NCBI GenBank assembly: GCA_964640175.1
Contig: CAZXFW010000010.1
Coordinates: forward strand, 1 to 64,000
Length of the DNA: 64,000 bases
DNA from: JACKDX01 sp964640175
GTDB taxonomy: Bacteria; Myxococcota_A; Polyangia; Polyangiales; GCA-016699535
Reading direction: 5' to 3'
The number at the start of each line of letters is the position of its first letter. Positions within the stretch are counted from its first letter, which is position 1. Below, piece after piece: positions 33,174 to 41,773 of this stretch. Position numbers and translations under genes: made by a program. Under the pieces are notes generated by a model. It saw only the letters and a program-made list of their open reading frames with translations, had not been told where the DNA came from and did no database searches.

Positions 33174-33722
33174 ATGTTGAATAAAAAAATCGCATTTTTA
33201 GGCATAATATCTGTGTTTGGGGTCCTGGTCGTCAGTTTTGGGGCCCAGGCCCAGGGCAAAAAAAAGGGTCAGCTGGACTGCGCGATCGAGGAAAATGGGG
33301 CTACGGCGTTTGGGGTTATGGTAGTGCGCCGGGACGGGAAGGAGATCGCGACGAGCAGTTGTGGCAAGGCCATCCTGCTCGAAAAAGGCCACTACGAGGC
33401 GGCGGTTCGGTTGGATGGGGCACTCGATCTTCCTGAAAAAGCACACCCTGTGACGATCCGTCCAGGAGGACAGGAACTGGTTCGGGCAACGTTTCAAACA
33501 GGCACGCTAGAGGTGCATGCCATCCAAGGAGGCCGCAAAGCAGCCGCTTTGGCGACGATTTTTCAGGAGGGGCATCGCGTTGGCACTTTAGGTATGGGTG
33601 TGACAGGCAGACTGAGTGCGGGGACGTACATGGTCGTTGTGCGTTATCGCGGTGAAGAAAAGACCTTCAATGCGGTGGCGATTGCATCCCAAGAACGCCG
33701 TGTATTGAACGCCGAGTTTTAA
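33174..33722 (+). CDS. Exported protein of unknown function
   Basis: A 182-residue protein with a signal peptide (MLNKKIAFLGIISVFGVLVVSFGAQAQG, probable cleavage after AQA) and a mature part predicted to be beta-rich. Two similar halves are suggested: residues about 50-105 (GVMVVRRDGKEIAT ... GQELVRATFQTGTLEVHA) and 110-180 (ATIFQEGHRVGTLGMG ... LSAGTYMVVVRYRGEEKTFN), a pattern seen in small Ig-like or PEGA-like periplasmic domains. AAGGA lies five bases before ATG. It reads towards plsB, 78 bases away. Confidence 0.75.
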   Translation: MLNKKIAFLGIISVFGVLVVSFGAQAQGKKKGQLDCAIEENGATAFGVMVVRRDGKEIATSSCGKAILLEKGHYEAAVRLDGALDLPEKAHPVTIRPGGQELVRATFQTGTLEVHAIQGGRKAAALATIFQEGHRVGTLGMGVTGRLSAGTYMVVVRYRGEEKTFNAVAIASQERRVLNAEF

Positions 33723-33800
33723 TCGATAAGTTTCCGGGAATGCTTGGTGGCAACCCAAGATGGGTTCTAGTGGCAAGCGCTCTCTGATAGCGTCCCGTGT

Positions 33801-36425
33801 GTGACGGACGATACCACAGGCCAGTTCTCCTTGCCGCCACAGCAGTCGTACGAACCGCATCCCATCCTTCGATGGCTTTACCGGCGGTTTTTTGCGCATA
33901 TTCATGTAGATGAACACTGGAGTGGCGTGGTGCGTCAAGCGGCGGACACTGGCACCGTTGTGTATGTGATGCGGTCACTGTCCTGGCTGGACTTTTTATG
34001 TCTGGACTTTTTGTTGAAGCGGTATGGACTGCCAGTGGTTCATTTTGTGACCGATTTGGGGTTATGGATTTTGGAGCCTTTTGGGAAAGGGGACAGAAGG
34101 CTGAGTTTGCGGCGCCAGGTCCCTGAAGTGCTTGCGCTTAAGAAAACCCTTGAGCACGGTGCGAGTGCATTGCTCTTTTTGCGTCGTCCACCCCGCTTTG
34201 CCAAAAGCCGCCGTCGCAGTGAGCAAATGAATGTCGATTTGTTTCAAACCTTGGTTCAGATGCAAAGGGAACTCAATCGGCCTATTCTGGTGGTGCCGCA
34301 GGCCTTTGTTTGGACCAAGCTTCCGCCTCATCACAGGCGCTCGGTGTTTGATGTTTTTTTCGGTCCGAGTGAATCGCCTGGAAGGATTCGTGTATTTTTT
34401 CAGTTCTTGCTCAACTATCGCAATGTCCTATTGCGATCAGGACAGCCGTTTAATCTGCAAGAGTTTGTTCAGCAGCACCGTGATCTGAGTGACATCGAGT
34501 TATCGGATAAGGTTCGTTACGCGTTGTTTCGGCGCATCGAGCGAGAGCGGATGTTGGTGCTTGGCCCCACCAAAAAGACTTCCCAGCGTCTTCGTGATGA
34601 GATCCTTCGAAGTCCACGCGTGCAAAAACATATTCACTCTGCTGCACGGTCTGCCAGAAAATCGATTCACGCTGTGACGCGGGAGGCTGGCAAAGACCTG
34701 CAAAAAATGATCGCAGCTCCCGATCCGTATGTGCTCGGTATGTTGCACCGATTTTGCACATGGTTATGGCACAAGATTTACGACGGCGTGGTTGTGGATC
34801 AGGAGGGGATCGAACGTGTACGTGAAGCAGCACGTCGAGGCACCTTGGTGCTATTACCAAGCCATCGAAGTCACATTGACTACATGGTGCTTGATGACGT
34901 GCTTTATGCAAATGCAATGAACACGCCATTGATTGCTGCAGGGGATAATCTTAATTTTTGGCCTATTGGCCCCATTCTAAGGCGCGCAGGCGCGTTTTTT
35001 ATCAGACGTTCTTTTCGTGGACGCAAGCTCTATAGTGCACTGGTTGATGCGTACATCCGCAAGCTTATCGTAGAAGGATTTAATATTGAGTTCTTCTTGG
35101 AGGGGGGGAGGTCCAGGACGGGGAAATTGCTTATGCCTAAGTTTGGCCTGCTGTCGATGGTTGTCGATGCGGTTTTAGCGCTGCGTAATAAAAAGGTATT
35201 CTTCGTGCCTATCTATATTGGGTATGATCGCATTATTCAGATTGAAGAACGCGCGTATGAACACGAAGTGGGTGGAGGCGATAAGCGCAAAGAAAGTTTT
35301 GGGGATTTTCTCAAAAGTTCGAAGGTGTTGCAGTCTAAGTATGGCCGGCTGTATGTCGAGTTTGGCAAGATCTTGGACTTTGACCAGGTGGCATCAGAGT
35401 ACAAGGCGCGTCGTCATAAGGGCGATGTGATTCCTAGCGAGTCGCGAGAGTTAACGCCTGCCGTCCGTAGAGCTGTAGTCCAGCATCTAGCCTATCGTAC
35501 AGCGTATGAAACCAGCCAAGTGACCGTGGTGACCCCGACGGCGTTGTTGGCGTTGGTGCTATTGCAACATGAAAAGCGCGGAATGCATTTTGACGAGCTT
35601 CTGCTAAGCAGTGCGATCGTGATCGGACTTTTGAAAAAACTGGGGGCGCGAATTTCAGCTCCCATTCTTTCTCCGAAAAATTCTATGTATCGCGATGCGA
35701 TTACACAAGCGCTACAGTTGTTTGTTCAAGGGCATATGATTGATTTATCTGGAGAAGGCGATGGAGCCGTTTACAGTGTGCCTGAAGAACGCCGCATAGC
35801 CCTTGAGTATTACAAAAACAACATTTTACACTTTTTTGTTCCACAAGGGCTGATTGCATTGGCACTGTTGCCATACAAAGGCACGCCCGTTGCTAAGGCG
35901 GAACTACGTGATTCTGTCAAAGAGCTGTCACGTTTTTTTAAGTATGATTTTGTGTTTCGGGTTGGTGTGGATTTCGACACGGCCTTTGACGATGTGTTGC
36001 AGCGTATGATTTCTGGTAATGAAGTCGTGGAAAAAGATGGGATGTGCGGGATTTCTCAAGCGGCCGAGGCGGCGCATTTGGAGCTTTACGCAGGGATGCT
36101 GCAAAGCTTCTTGGAAAGCTACCGACTTGCAGCACGTGGCACTACGTTTTTGTTCAAAGGGAAAGTCTCCGTCAAGGATTGGCTCAAGCGCACCTTAGCG
36201 CTGGGTCAACGCATGTATTTGTCAGGAGAGATTCGACGTAGAGAAGCGCTATCCAGGCCAAATTTGGAAAGCGCGCTTCAGCTTCTCAAAGACCAACATT
36301 GGGTGCAGGCGGATGCAACGCAGAGCTTAATGGCAGGAGCCATGTTGAAAGATAAAACAGATGCGGACAAAGTCGAGCATCAGATTGCTAAGTACTTAAT
36401 AAACAGTAATTCGTTTAATCCCTAG
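33801..36425 (+). CDS. plsB: Glycerol-3-phosphate 1-O-acyltransferase
   Basis: Inner-membrane enzyme that makes lysophosphatidic acid from glycerol 3-phosphate, the first step of phospholipid synthesis. The 874-residue product begins at a GTG (MTDDTTGQFSLPPQ). The acyltransferase region (about 320-540) carries block I SHRSHIDY (H355-x4-D360), block II around RRAGAFFIRRSF, block III FFLEGGRSRTGK and block IV VFFVPIYIGYD, the PlsB signature set. Unlike E. coli plsB, the N-terminal third also contains a second acyltransferase-like region (about 40-230), perhaps vestigial. A seven-base gap joins it to the GH5-like gene. Confidence 0.93.
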   Translation: MTDDTTGQFSLPPQQSYEPHPILRWLYRRFFAHIHVDEHWSGVVRQAADTGTVVYVMRSLSWLDFLCLDFLLKRYGLPVVHFVTDLGLWILEPFGKGDRRLSLRRQVPEVLALKKTLEHGASALLFLRRPPRFAKSRRRSEQMNVDLFQTLVQMQRELNRPILVVPQAFVWTKLPPHHRRSVFDVFFGPSESPGRIRVFFQFLLNYRNVLLRSGQPFNLQEFVQQHRDLSDIELSDKVRYALFRRIERERMLVLGPTKKTSQRLRDEILRSPRVQKHIHSAARSARKSIHAVTREAGKDLQKMIAAPDPYVLGMLHRFCTWLWHKIYDGVVVDQEGIERVREAARRGTLVLLPSHRSHIDYMVLDDVLYANAMNTPLIAAGDNLNFWPIGPILRRAGAFFIRRSFRGRKLYSALVDAYIRKLIVEGFNIEFFLEGGRSRTGKLLMPKFGLLSMVVDAVLALRNKKVFFVPIYIGYDRIIQIEERAYEHEVGGGDKRKESFGDFLKSSKVLQSKYGRLYVEFGKILDFDQVASEYKARRHKGDVIPSESRELTPAVRRAVVQHLAYRTAYETSQVTVVTPTALLALVLLQHEKRGMHFDELLLSSAIVIGLLKKLGARISAPILSPKNSMYRDAITQALQLFVQGHMIDLSGEGDGAVYSVPEERRIALEYYKNNILHFFVPQGLIALALLPYKGTPVAKAELRDSVKELSRFFKYDFVFRVGVDFDTAFDDVLQRMISGNEVVEKDGMCGISQAAEAAHLELYAGMLQSFLESYRLAARGTTFLFKGKVSVKDWLKRTLALGQRMYLSGEIRRREALSRPNLESALQLLKDQHWVQADATQSLMAGAMLKDKTDADKVEHQIAKYLINSNSFNP

Positions 36426-36431
36426 TACGCC

Positions 36432-37529
36432 ATGTTTGAAGACTTTGTATTAGGTTACAATCAAGGATGGTTTTCTACGTGTTATGGCTCTGATCTGAGT
36501 ACTGGGTGGTCAGAAGCGACCGCAGTCTATGCTGCGATGAGGTATCTCGACGGTAAAGTGGAGCCTTGTGCTGAGGGAATGCCGGTTGATTCAGGAATTG
36601 ATGGTTTTTTTGCTATGGCTCGTGGTTGTGGCGCACGCGTCGTGCGTTTGTGGGCCTTTGAGAGTTACAGCAAAGAGGGCTGTGACTATGGTTCACGGGA
36701 AAGCCTTGATGGAATAAAGGGGCTTACCCCAGCGTTTGAGCACCATGTTCATCAGGTTATGCAGGCGGCTATGCGCTATGGGGTCCAGGTGTATTGGACT
36801 GCGCTTGTGGGGAATTGGCCAAGGCATTGGAGATCGCCGGAAATAAAGGACATCGGGCGGTGGAGGAGAATTCACTATAACATTCTTCACAACCGTTATA
36901 ACGCACAACAAGCGTACCATGAACATGCATTGGGCCCGTTTGTGAAGTTGTTGAGTGCCTATGAGAACAATGTGTATGCATTGGATTTGATGAATGAGGT
37001 TCAAGGTTCATTGCGTGATTTTTGGGGTTCGGATTGGAATAGAGTACGGCGCTGGATTAAACATGGACGGGAGTTTGTGCGTGGTGTCATGCCATCGTTG
37101 AAGGTGACGGCAAGCTGTGGGCATCACACAGCGGTTACGGATGTGTTGGAAGGGCGGGTGAGTGATCTCGGGCTTGATTTCTACGATCTCCATCTCTACA
37201 ACGACGAAGGCCGCATCCCTCAGATGCAAGCATTGGGCCGTTTGGCTTTGGCGGATGCAACGCCATTGTTGTTGGGTGAGTTTGGGCAACGGGACGGTAG
37301 TTACAACGATGAAGTGCAGACTCGAGTGGTGCGAGAGTTTATCCAAAAGGCTTATGACCATGGGTTTTTGGGAGCGCTTGCTTGGCGATTGGACGACTAT
37401 CGGCCAGGTGAGTCATTAGATGCATCACGGCACACCTATGTGTATCCCCATACAGAGGAAGGAGAACGTATTTACTATGCGCGCCCAGCGGTGCGAGTAA
37501 TTCAGGCGGGAATTAGTCGGGTTGCGTAG
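36432..37529 (+). CDS. Cellulase-like (GH5/clan GH-A) glycoside hydrolase
   Basis: A 365-residue protein with the (beta/alpha)8 glycosidase pattern. The likely acid/base Glu sits in LDLMNEVQ (about residue 192), and the likely nucleophile Glu in LLGEFGQRDG (about 281), followed by the family-typical aromatic strand end GALAWRLDDY. Other clan GH-A traces are RLWAFE and DFYDLHLYND. No signal peptide is present, so it is probably cytoplasmic or exported by another route. It follows plsB by seven bases, a strange partner for phospholipid synthesis, and it overlaps the end of rlmE by 17 bases. Confidence 0.72.
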   Translation: MFEDFVLGYNQGWFSTCYGSDLSTGWSEATAVYAAMRYLDGKVEPCAEGMPVDSGIDGFFAMARGCGARVVRLWAFESYSKEGCDYGSRESLDGIKGLTPAFEHHVHQVMQAAMRYGVQVYWTALVGNWPRHWRSPEIKDIGRWRRIHYNILHNRYNAQQAYHEHALGPFVKLLSAYENNVYALDLMNEVQGSLRDFWGSDWNRVRRWIKHGREFVRGVMPSLKVTASCGHHTAVTDVLEGRVSDLGLDFYDLHLYNDEGRIPQMQALGRLALADATPLLLGEFGQRDGSYNDEVQTRVVREFIQKAYDHGFLGALAWRLDDYRPGESLDASRHTYVYPHTEEGERIYYARPAVRVIQAGISRVA

Positions 37530-38130
37530 TTATGTCTTTGCGTCCTATGCCGTACAGAAAAAGCTCATAGCTTTCTTTACGAGTGGCTTCAGGACGAAAC
37601 ACGCGCACTTGTTTGAAGTGCAATGTGAGTGCGCGTTTTGCTTCTGGAAATTCACCTCCGGTAAAGAGCTTGCCTAAGAAAGCGCCATCCGACGTAAGAA
37701 CCTCCGTTGCGATGCTAAAGGCTCTCATGAATAGCTCGAAGCTCCGATACTGATCGAGGTGCTTTTGACCACTTGTATGAGGTGCCATATCACTCATCAC
37801 CACGTCAAAAGGGCCTTTAGCTTTTAATGCCTCAAGATCCATGGCGAAAATGTCTGCCTGTTCCACATGTACATGATGAGGCAGTGCGAATTGCATGGGC
37901 TGAATGTCAATGGCGTAGACTGATCCACCGGGCAAAATGCGTTGAGCGGCATACAGAGCCCAGGATCCAGGAGCTGCTCCTAAATCAAGTACACGCATGC
38001 CGCGTTTAAAAAGTGCTGCCCGGCGGTCGATTTCTTCGAGTTTGAAGACAGAGCGTGCTGGAAAACCTGCTGCCTTAGCGCGTTGAGTGAAATGATCGGC
38101 AGACCGTGTAGACGAGCGTCGCTTGCTCAA
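37513..38130 (-). CDS. rlmE: 23S rRNA (uridine-2'-O) methyltransferase
   Basis: RlmE (FtsJ/RrmJ) methylates U2552 of 23S rRNA at the 2'-OH late in 50S assembly; 205 residues. The SAM-binding region VLDLGAAPGSWALYAAQ follows SVFKLEEID, and the K-D-K-E tetrad is visible: K in ARSVFKL, D in VMSDMAPHTSG, K in GKLFTGGEF and E in KESYELF. It starts two bases after the rplC stop, on the same strand, so the two are co-transcribed. Its C-terminal end overlaps the GH5-like gene convergently. Confidence 0.96.
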   Translation of the reverse strand: MSKRRSSTRSADHFTQRAKAAGFPARSVFKLEEIDRRAALFKRGMRVLDLGAAPGSWALYAAQRILPGGSVYAIDIQPMQFALPHHVHVEQADIFAMDLEALKAKGPFDVVMSDMAPHTSGQKHLDQYRSFELFMRAFSIATEVLTSDGAFLGKLFTGGEFPEAKRALTLHFKQVRVFRPEATRKESYELFLYGIGRKDITTQPD

Positions 38131-38132
38131 AA

Positions 38133-38798
38133 CTAGTTGGTTGTTGTTTTGGGCTTAATGGTGCCTTGAACGGTGACAAGACCATTACGCGGGCCGGGTA
38201 CAGCGCCTTGCACAAGAACAATCTGCTCGTCGTCGAGCACTTTTTCGATGCTTAATCGAAGCACCGTGACGCGCTCGTTGCCATAATGGCCTGGCATCTT
38301 GAGGTTAGGCAGGGTTCGGCCTGGTGTCATGTTTGTACCAATCGAACCACCATGTCGGCGATATTCGTGCGTACCGTGTGTATCGCTGGCTGCCCCTGAG
38401 AAATTCCAGCGCTTCATAACACCGGTAAATCCTCGTCCTTTGCTCCGACCGCATACATCCACGAACTGGCCTACTTCAAAGACCTCGGAGGGCTTGAGGG
38501 TTTGGCCAACTTCGTATTTGGCACATGCTTCTTCAGGCAAGCGGAACTCGCGCAACACACGCGCAGCCTTGACTCCGAGCTTCTTGAAAAAGCCTGCTTC
38601 AGATTGATTGACCAACTTGTCGCGTTTGGTACCAAAGCCCAAAATGAGGGCAGAGTAACCATCGCGTTCGATCGTACGCTTGCCGATGACAATGCAGGGA
38701 CCAACCTGAATGACCGTAACACGGCTGACGCTACCGTCATCGCGAAAGATCTGAGTGTTTCCGAGCTTGCGCCCGATGAGGCCCATATTCGTGTTCAT
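38133..38798 (-). CDS. rplC: 50S ribosomal protein L3, outside the S10 operon
   Basis: Complete L3, 221 residues, with normal conserved blocks: GLIGRKLGNTQIF at the start, VCGRSKGRGFTGVMKRWNFSG, the HGTHEYRRHGGSIGTNMTPGRT loop that reaches the peptidyl-transferase centre, and GHYGNERVTVLRL. AGGAG lies seven bases before the ATG. In most bacteria rplC lies between rpsJ and rplD; here it stands with rlmE, behind its own promoter. It may be the only copy or a second copy, which the window cannot tell. Confidence 0.96.
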   Translation of the reverse strand: MNTNMGLIGRKLGNTQIFRDDGSVSRVTVIQVGPCIVIGKRTIERDGYSALILGFGTKRDKLVNQSEAGFFKKLGVKAARVLREFRLPEEACAKYEVGQTLKPSEVFEVGQFVDVCGRSKGRGFTGVMKRWNFSGAASDTHGTHEYRRHGGSIGTNMTPGRTLPNLKMPGHYGNERVTVLRLSIEKVLDDEQIVLVQGAVPGPRNGLVTVQGTIKPKTTTN

Positions 38799-38871
38799 GT
38801 TGTGCTCCTGTACCTCGTTGCTTTGCCAGGGCCTGCTGAGGGGGTTAGATGGTCTGGCTAGCCGGCCGCGA

Positions 38872-38899
38872 AGAATACGTTATTCGGCCTAAAGGTCAA
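38872..38899 (-). promoter_or_regulatory. Candidate sigma-70 promoter for rplC-rlmE
   Basis: TTGACC (38894-38899, five of six) and TATTCT (38872-38877, four of six) with a 16-base spacer on the minus strand, about 70 bases upstream of the L3 start in the 131-base gap after tatD. Confidence 0.5.
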
Positions 38900-38929
38900 G
38901 GCCATGGTCACTAAAGCCGCCTAAAAAGG

Positions 38930-39721
38930 CTAGATTAACTGGTATAAACGGCGTGCATTTTGTGTAGAACGTTCGCAGAATTCAAGAAAATCCTCTCCAC
39001 GAACCTCTGCCAGTTTTTCGGCCGTATGGACCAAAAAAGCGGGTTCATTGCGTTTGCCACGTAGTGGGACAGGGGCAAGAAAGGGTGCATCTGTCTCAAT
39101 CAGAATAGCATCTTTAGGCTGCTTGCGTGCAGCGTCCTGAATGGCTTCAGTTTTTTTTGGAAATGTGGTGATGCCGCTGAACGAAGCGACAAAACCAAGA
39201 TCTAGAGCCGCTTTGGCAAATGCCGCATCTTCGCTAAAGCAATGAATCACGCCTCCCACCTCTGAGGCATGCTCTTCGCGAAGAATGGTCAATGTATCGG
39301 CTGCGGCGCCGCGAGTATGAACCACGATGGGTTTGCGCTGCGTGCGTGCTAACGCGATAAATCTGCGGAATACGTCTTGTTGCACCGTTCTTGGCGATCG
39401 TAAGTAAAAGTAATCCAAGCCTGTTTCTCCAATGGCAACGACGTGAGGATCGCTGGATAATGCGGTGACGGCATCAAAGAGGGAGTCGGTGACTTCGGTG
39501 GCATGATGAGGATGGACGCCAACCGTTGCAAAGATGCGTTCAGGATGTGCATGGGCCAGTTCGATGGCGCCTTGCGCATCGCTAAGCCCTGCGCCGGAAC
39601 CAATGGTCGTCATGTATCGAAGCCCTGCAGCGTGAGCACGTTCGATGACAGCGCCGAGGTCATCTCCGTAGTCCTCGCGGTCAAGATGGCAGTGAGAGTC
39701 AAACAGCGTCGGCGTAGTCAT
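38930..39721 (-). CDS. tatD: TatD-family metal-dependent hydrolase
   Basis: A TIM-barrel hydrolase of the TatD/YcfH deoxyribonuclease family, 263 residues. Metal ligands are in DSHCHLD at the start, IGETGLDYFY, PIVVHTRGAAADT, GVIHCFSED and ILIETDAPFLAPVPLRGKRNEP. Family members are 3'-5' exonucleases on DNA or trim tRNA and D-aminoacyl-tRNA; the YcfH type is typically next to metG and holB, as here. It lies 12 bases after the metG stop. Confidence 0.95.
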   Translation of the reverse strand: MTTPTLFDSHCHLDREDYGDDLGAVIERAHAAGLRYMTTIGSGAGLSDAQGAIELAHAHPERIFATVGVHPHHATEVTDSLFDAVTALSSDPHVVAIGETGLDYFYLRSPRTVQQDVFRRFIALARTQRKPIVVHTRGAAADTLTILREEHASEVGGVIHCFSEDAAFAKAALDLGFVASFSGITTFPKKTEAIQDAARKQPKDAILIETDAPFLAPVPLRGKRNEPAFLVHTAEKLAEVRGEDFLEFCERSTQNARRLYQLI

Positions 39722-39733
39722 GATTAAAAAAAG

Positions 39734-41773
39734 TCAGCTAATGCGCGTTCCTGGCGGAAGCTCGCGATCCACACTCAATACGGATAGCCCTTGGTCGTCG
39801 CTTGCCGCTAATACCATGCCTTGAGATTCAAACCCCATCATGGTGCGGGGAGGCAAGTTTGCAACGACGGCCAGATGTTTGCCGATCAATTGCTCTGGCG
39901 TATACGTCTTGCCAATGCCAGCAAGAATTTGCCGTGGCGAGGCTTCGCCGAGTTCTACGGTAAGACGCAAAAGTTTATCGCTCTTAGGGACGCGCTCGGC
40001 AGTGAGTACTTTGGCGATTCGTAGTTCAACCTTGCTTAGATCATCGATTGTAATGGAAGACGTCACTGGTTTCTCCGTAGGGGTGTGACTGCGTGGCTTA
40101 GACGCAGTAGGCGGTGTCTGAGAGGCAGGTTTGCTGATTCGGGGTGCTCCGAGTCGCTCGCGCACAGATTGCTCTTGATCTTTATCGAACCGAGCAAACA
40201 AAGGAGCCCCTGGACGCAGCTGCGTGTGCGATGCCAATCCACCCCATGCATTGGGCCAACGATCTGCGCCTTCAATAGGCATGACTGGAGGCAGGCCAAG
40301 CTGCGTGCGTAATGCGGTGCTTTTGGTCGGCATCACAGGCCATATCATCACACTAAGCCAGCGCAATGCTTCCAAAACTGTGTAACTGACTTCACCAAGC
40401 CGTTTAAGATCTCCTTGCTTGGCAAGTGTCCACGGTGCCGTTTCATCGACATATTTGTTACACGCTGCGACAAGTTCCCAGGTGATATCCAAGCTACGAT
40501 TGACGGCCATAACCTCAAAATGAGAAGAAGCCGTTTTTGCGCACCGTGCAGCAACCTGGATCAGCTGTTGGTCAACGCTTGGAAGTTGTGCAAGGACTAT
40601 GGATGGCACTTTGGCATGGAGATGCGTTTGGACAAGGCCAAGAATTCGATGCAATAAGTTGCCGAGCCCATTGGATAACTCGCCTTGATAACGCGCTAAT
40701 AAGTTTGCATGACTGAAGTCACCGTCTTGGCCAAAGCCAATGTCACGCATGAGGTAGTAGCGCAGGACATCCGCGCCAAGTGTTTCCACTAAGGGCTCAG
40801 GCGTTAAGAAATTGCCCAAACTTTTGGACATTTTTTCGCCATTGACGGTAAGCCAACCATGCGCCCAAACCTGCGTGGGAGGGTTGAGCTTTGCGCTCAT
40901 CAGAAATGCTGGCCAATAGACCGCATGAAAGCGCAGAATATCTTTGCCCACGATATGAATGGCATCGCTATGGGGTGGCCAGAATTGATCAAATAACGGT
41001 GCAGATTGGCCTTGGTCGGCAGGAGCGCCTAGAGCGCTGATATAGTTTGCGAGCGCATCCAACCACACATACATTACGTGTGCAGAGTTGCCTGGGACAG
41101 GAATACCCCATCGAAAACTGGTGCGAGAGATGGATAGATCACGCAGACCTTCGCGCACAAAGCTTTTGACTTCGTTGAAACGGCTTTCTGGTTTTACGAA
41201 GTCGGGATGAGACTCGTAGAATGCCAGCAATATGTCGGTGTATTTACTCAACCGAAAGAAATAGCTTTCCTCTTTGATACGTTCTACAGGTTTTTTATGC
41301 GTGGGACACAGGTCGCCATCAAGCAAATCTTTTTGTGTGTAGAAGGTCTCGCAATCGACACAATAGGAGTCTTCGTAATGCCCGAGGTAGATATCATCAT
41401 TGGCTTGCATTTGCGCCCATAGCGCTTGTGCTCGCCTTTTGTGACGAGGCTCGGTGGTGCGAATGAAGTCGTTATACTCACATCCCAGTTGATTCCATGC
41501 TGTACGGAATGGGGCTGCCATACGATCGACAAAATCTTGAGGACTGAGGGCCTCCTGTTTCGCGCGTCGCTCGATCTTTAATCCATGCTCATCTAAACCA
41601 GTTAGAAAACGAGTCGGTCGTCCGCGAAGCTTGTGGTATCGGGCTATCACATCGGTCGCCACGGTCGAGTAGGTGGTCCCAAGGTGGGGACGGTCGTTAC
41701 AATAGTAGATGGGTGTGGTGATATAAAAGGGCTTCACGTCGAGGGGCGTTTTATCACGACTCTGAGAGTTCAA
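39734..41773 (-). CDS. metG: Methionine--tRNA ligase (with C-terminal tRNA-binding domain)
   Basis: Class I synthetase charging initiator and elongator tRNA-Met, 679 residues. The HIGH-type motif is PHLGTTYST, the zinc-binding CVDCETFYTQKDLLDGDLCPTHKK segment gives CxxC-x9-14-CxxH (the fourth ligand is His), and KMSKSLGNF is the KMSKS loop. The anticodon-binding helices follow (about 370-530), then a Pro/Ser-rich linker and a fused EMAP-like tRNA-binding domain (about 575-679, ELRIAKVLTAERVPKSDKLLRLTVELGE). It overlaps the holB end by 20 bases. Confidence 0.97.
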   Translation of the reverse strand: MNSQSRDKTPLDVKPFYITTPIYYCNDRPHLGTTYSTVATDVIARYHKLRGRPTRFLTGLDEHGLKIERRAKQEALSPQDFVDRMAAPFRTAWNQLGCEYNDFIRTTEPRHKRRAQALWAQMQANDDIYLGHYEDSYCVDCETFYTQKDLLDGDLCPTHKKPVERIKEESYFFRLSKYTDILLAFYESHPDFVKPESRFNEVKSFVREGLRDLSISRTSFRWGIPVPGNSAHVMYVWLDALANYISALGAPADQGQSAPLFDQFWPPHSDAIHIVGKDILRFHAVYWPAFLMSAKLNPPTQVWAHGWLTVNGEKMSKSLGNFLTPEPLVETLGADVLRYYLMRDIGFGQDGDFSHANLLARYQGELSNGLGNLLHRILGLVQTHLHAKVPSIVLAQLPSVDQQLIQVAARCAKTASSHFEVMAVNRSLDITWELVAACNKYVDETAPWTLAKQGDLKRLGEVSYTVLEALRWLSVMIWPVMPTKSTALRTQLGLPPVMPIEGADRWPNAWGGLASHTQLRPGAPLFARFDKDQEQSVRERLGAPRISKPASQTPPTASKPRSHTPTEKPVTSSITIDDLSKVELRIAKVLTAERVPKSDKLLRLTVELGEASPRQILAGIGKTYTPEQLIGKHLAVVANLPPRTMMGFESQGMVLAASDDQGLSVLSVDRELPPGTRIS

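Noticed and set aside
36432..37529. Possible secreted cellulase
   Set aside because: No signal peptide or export motif at the N-terminus, so only the fold is claimed.
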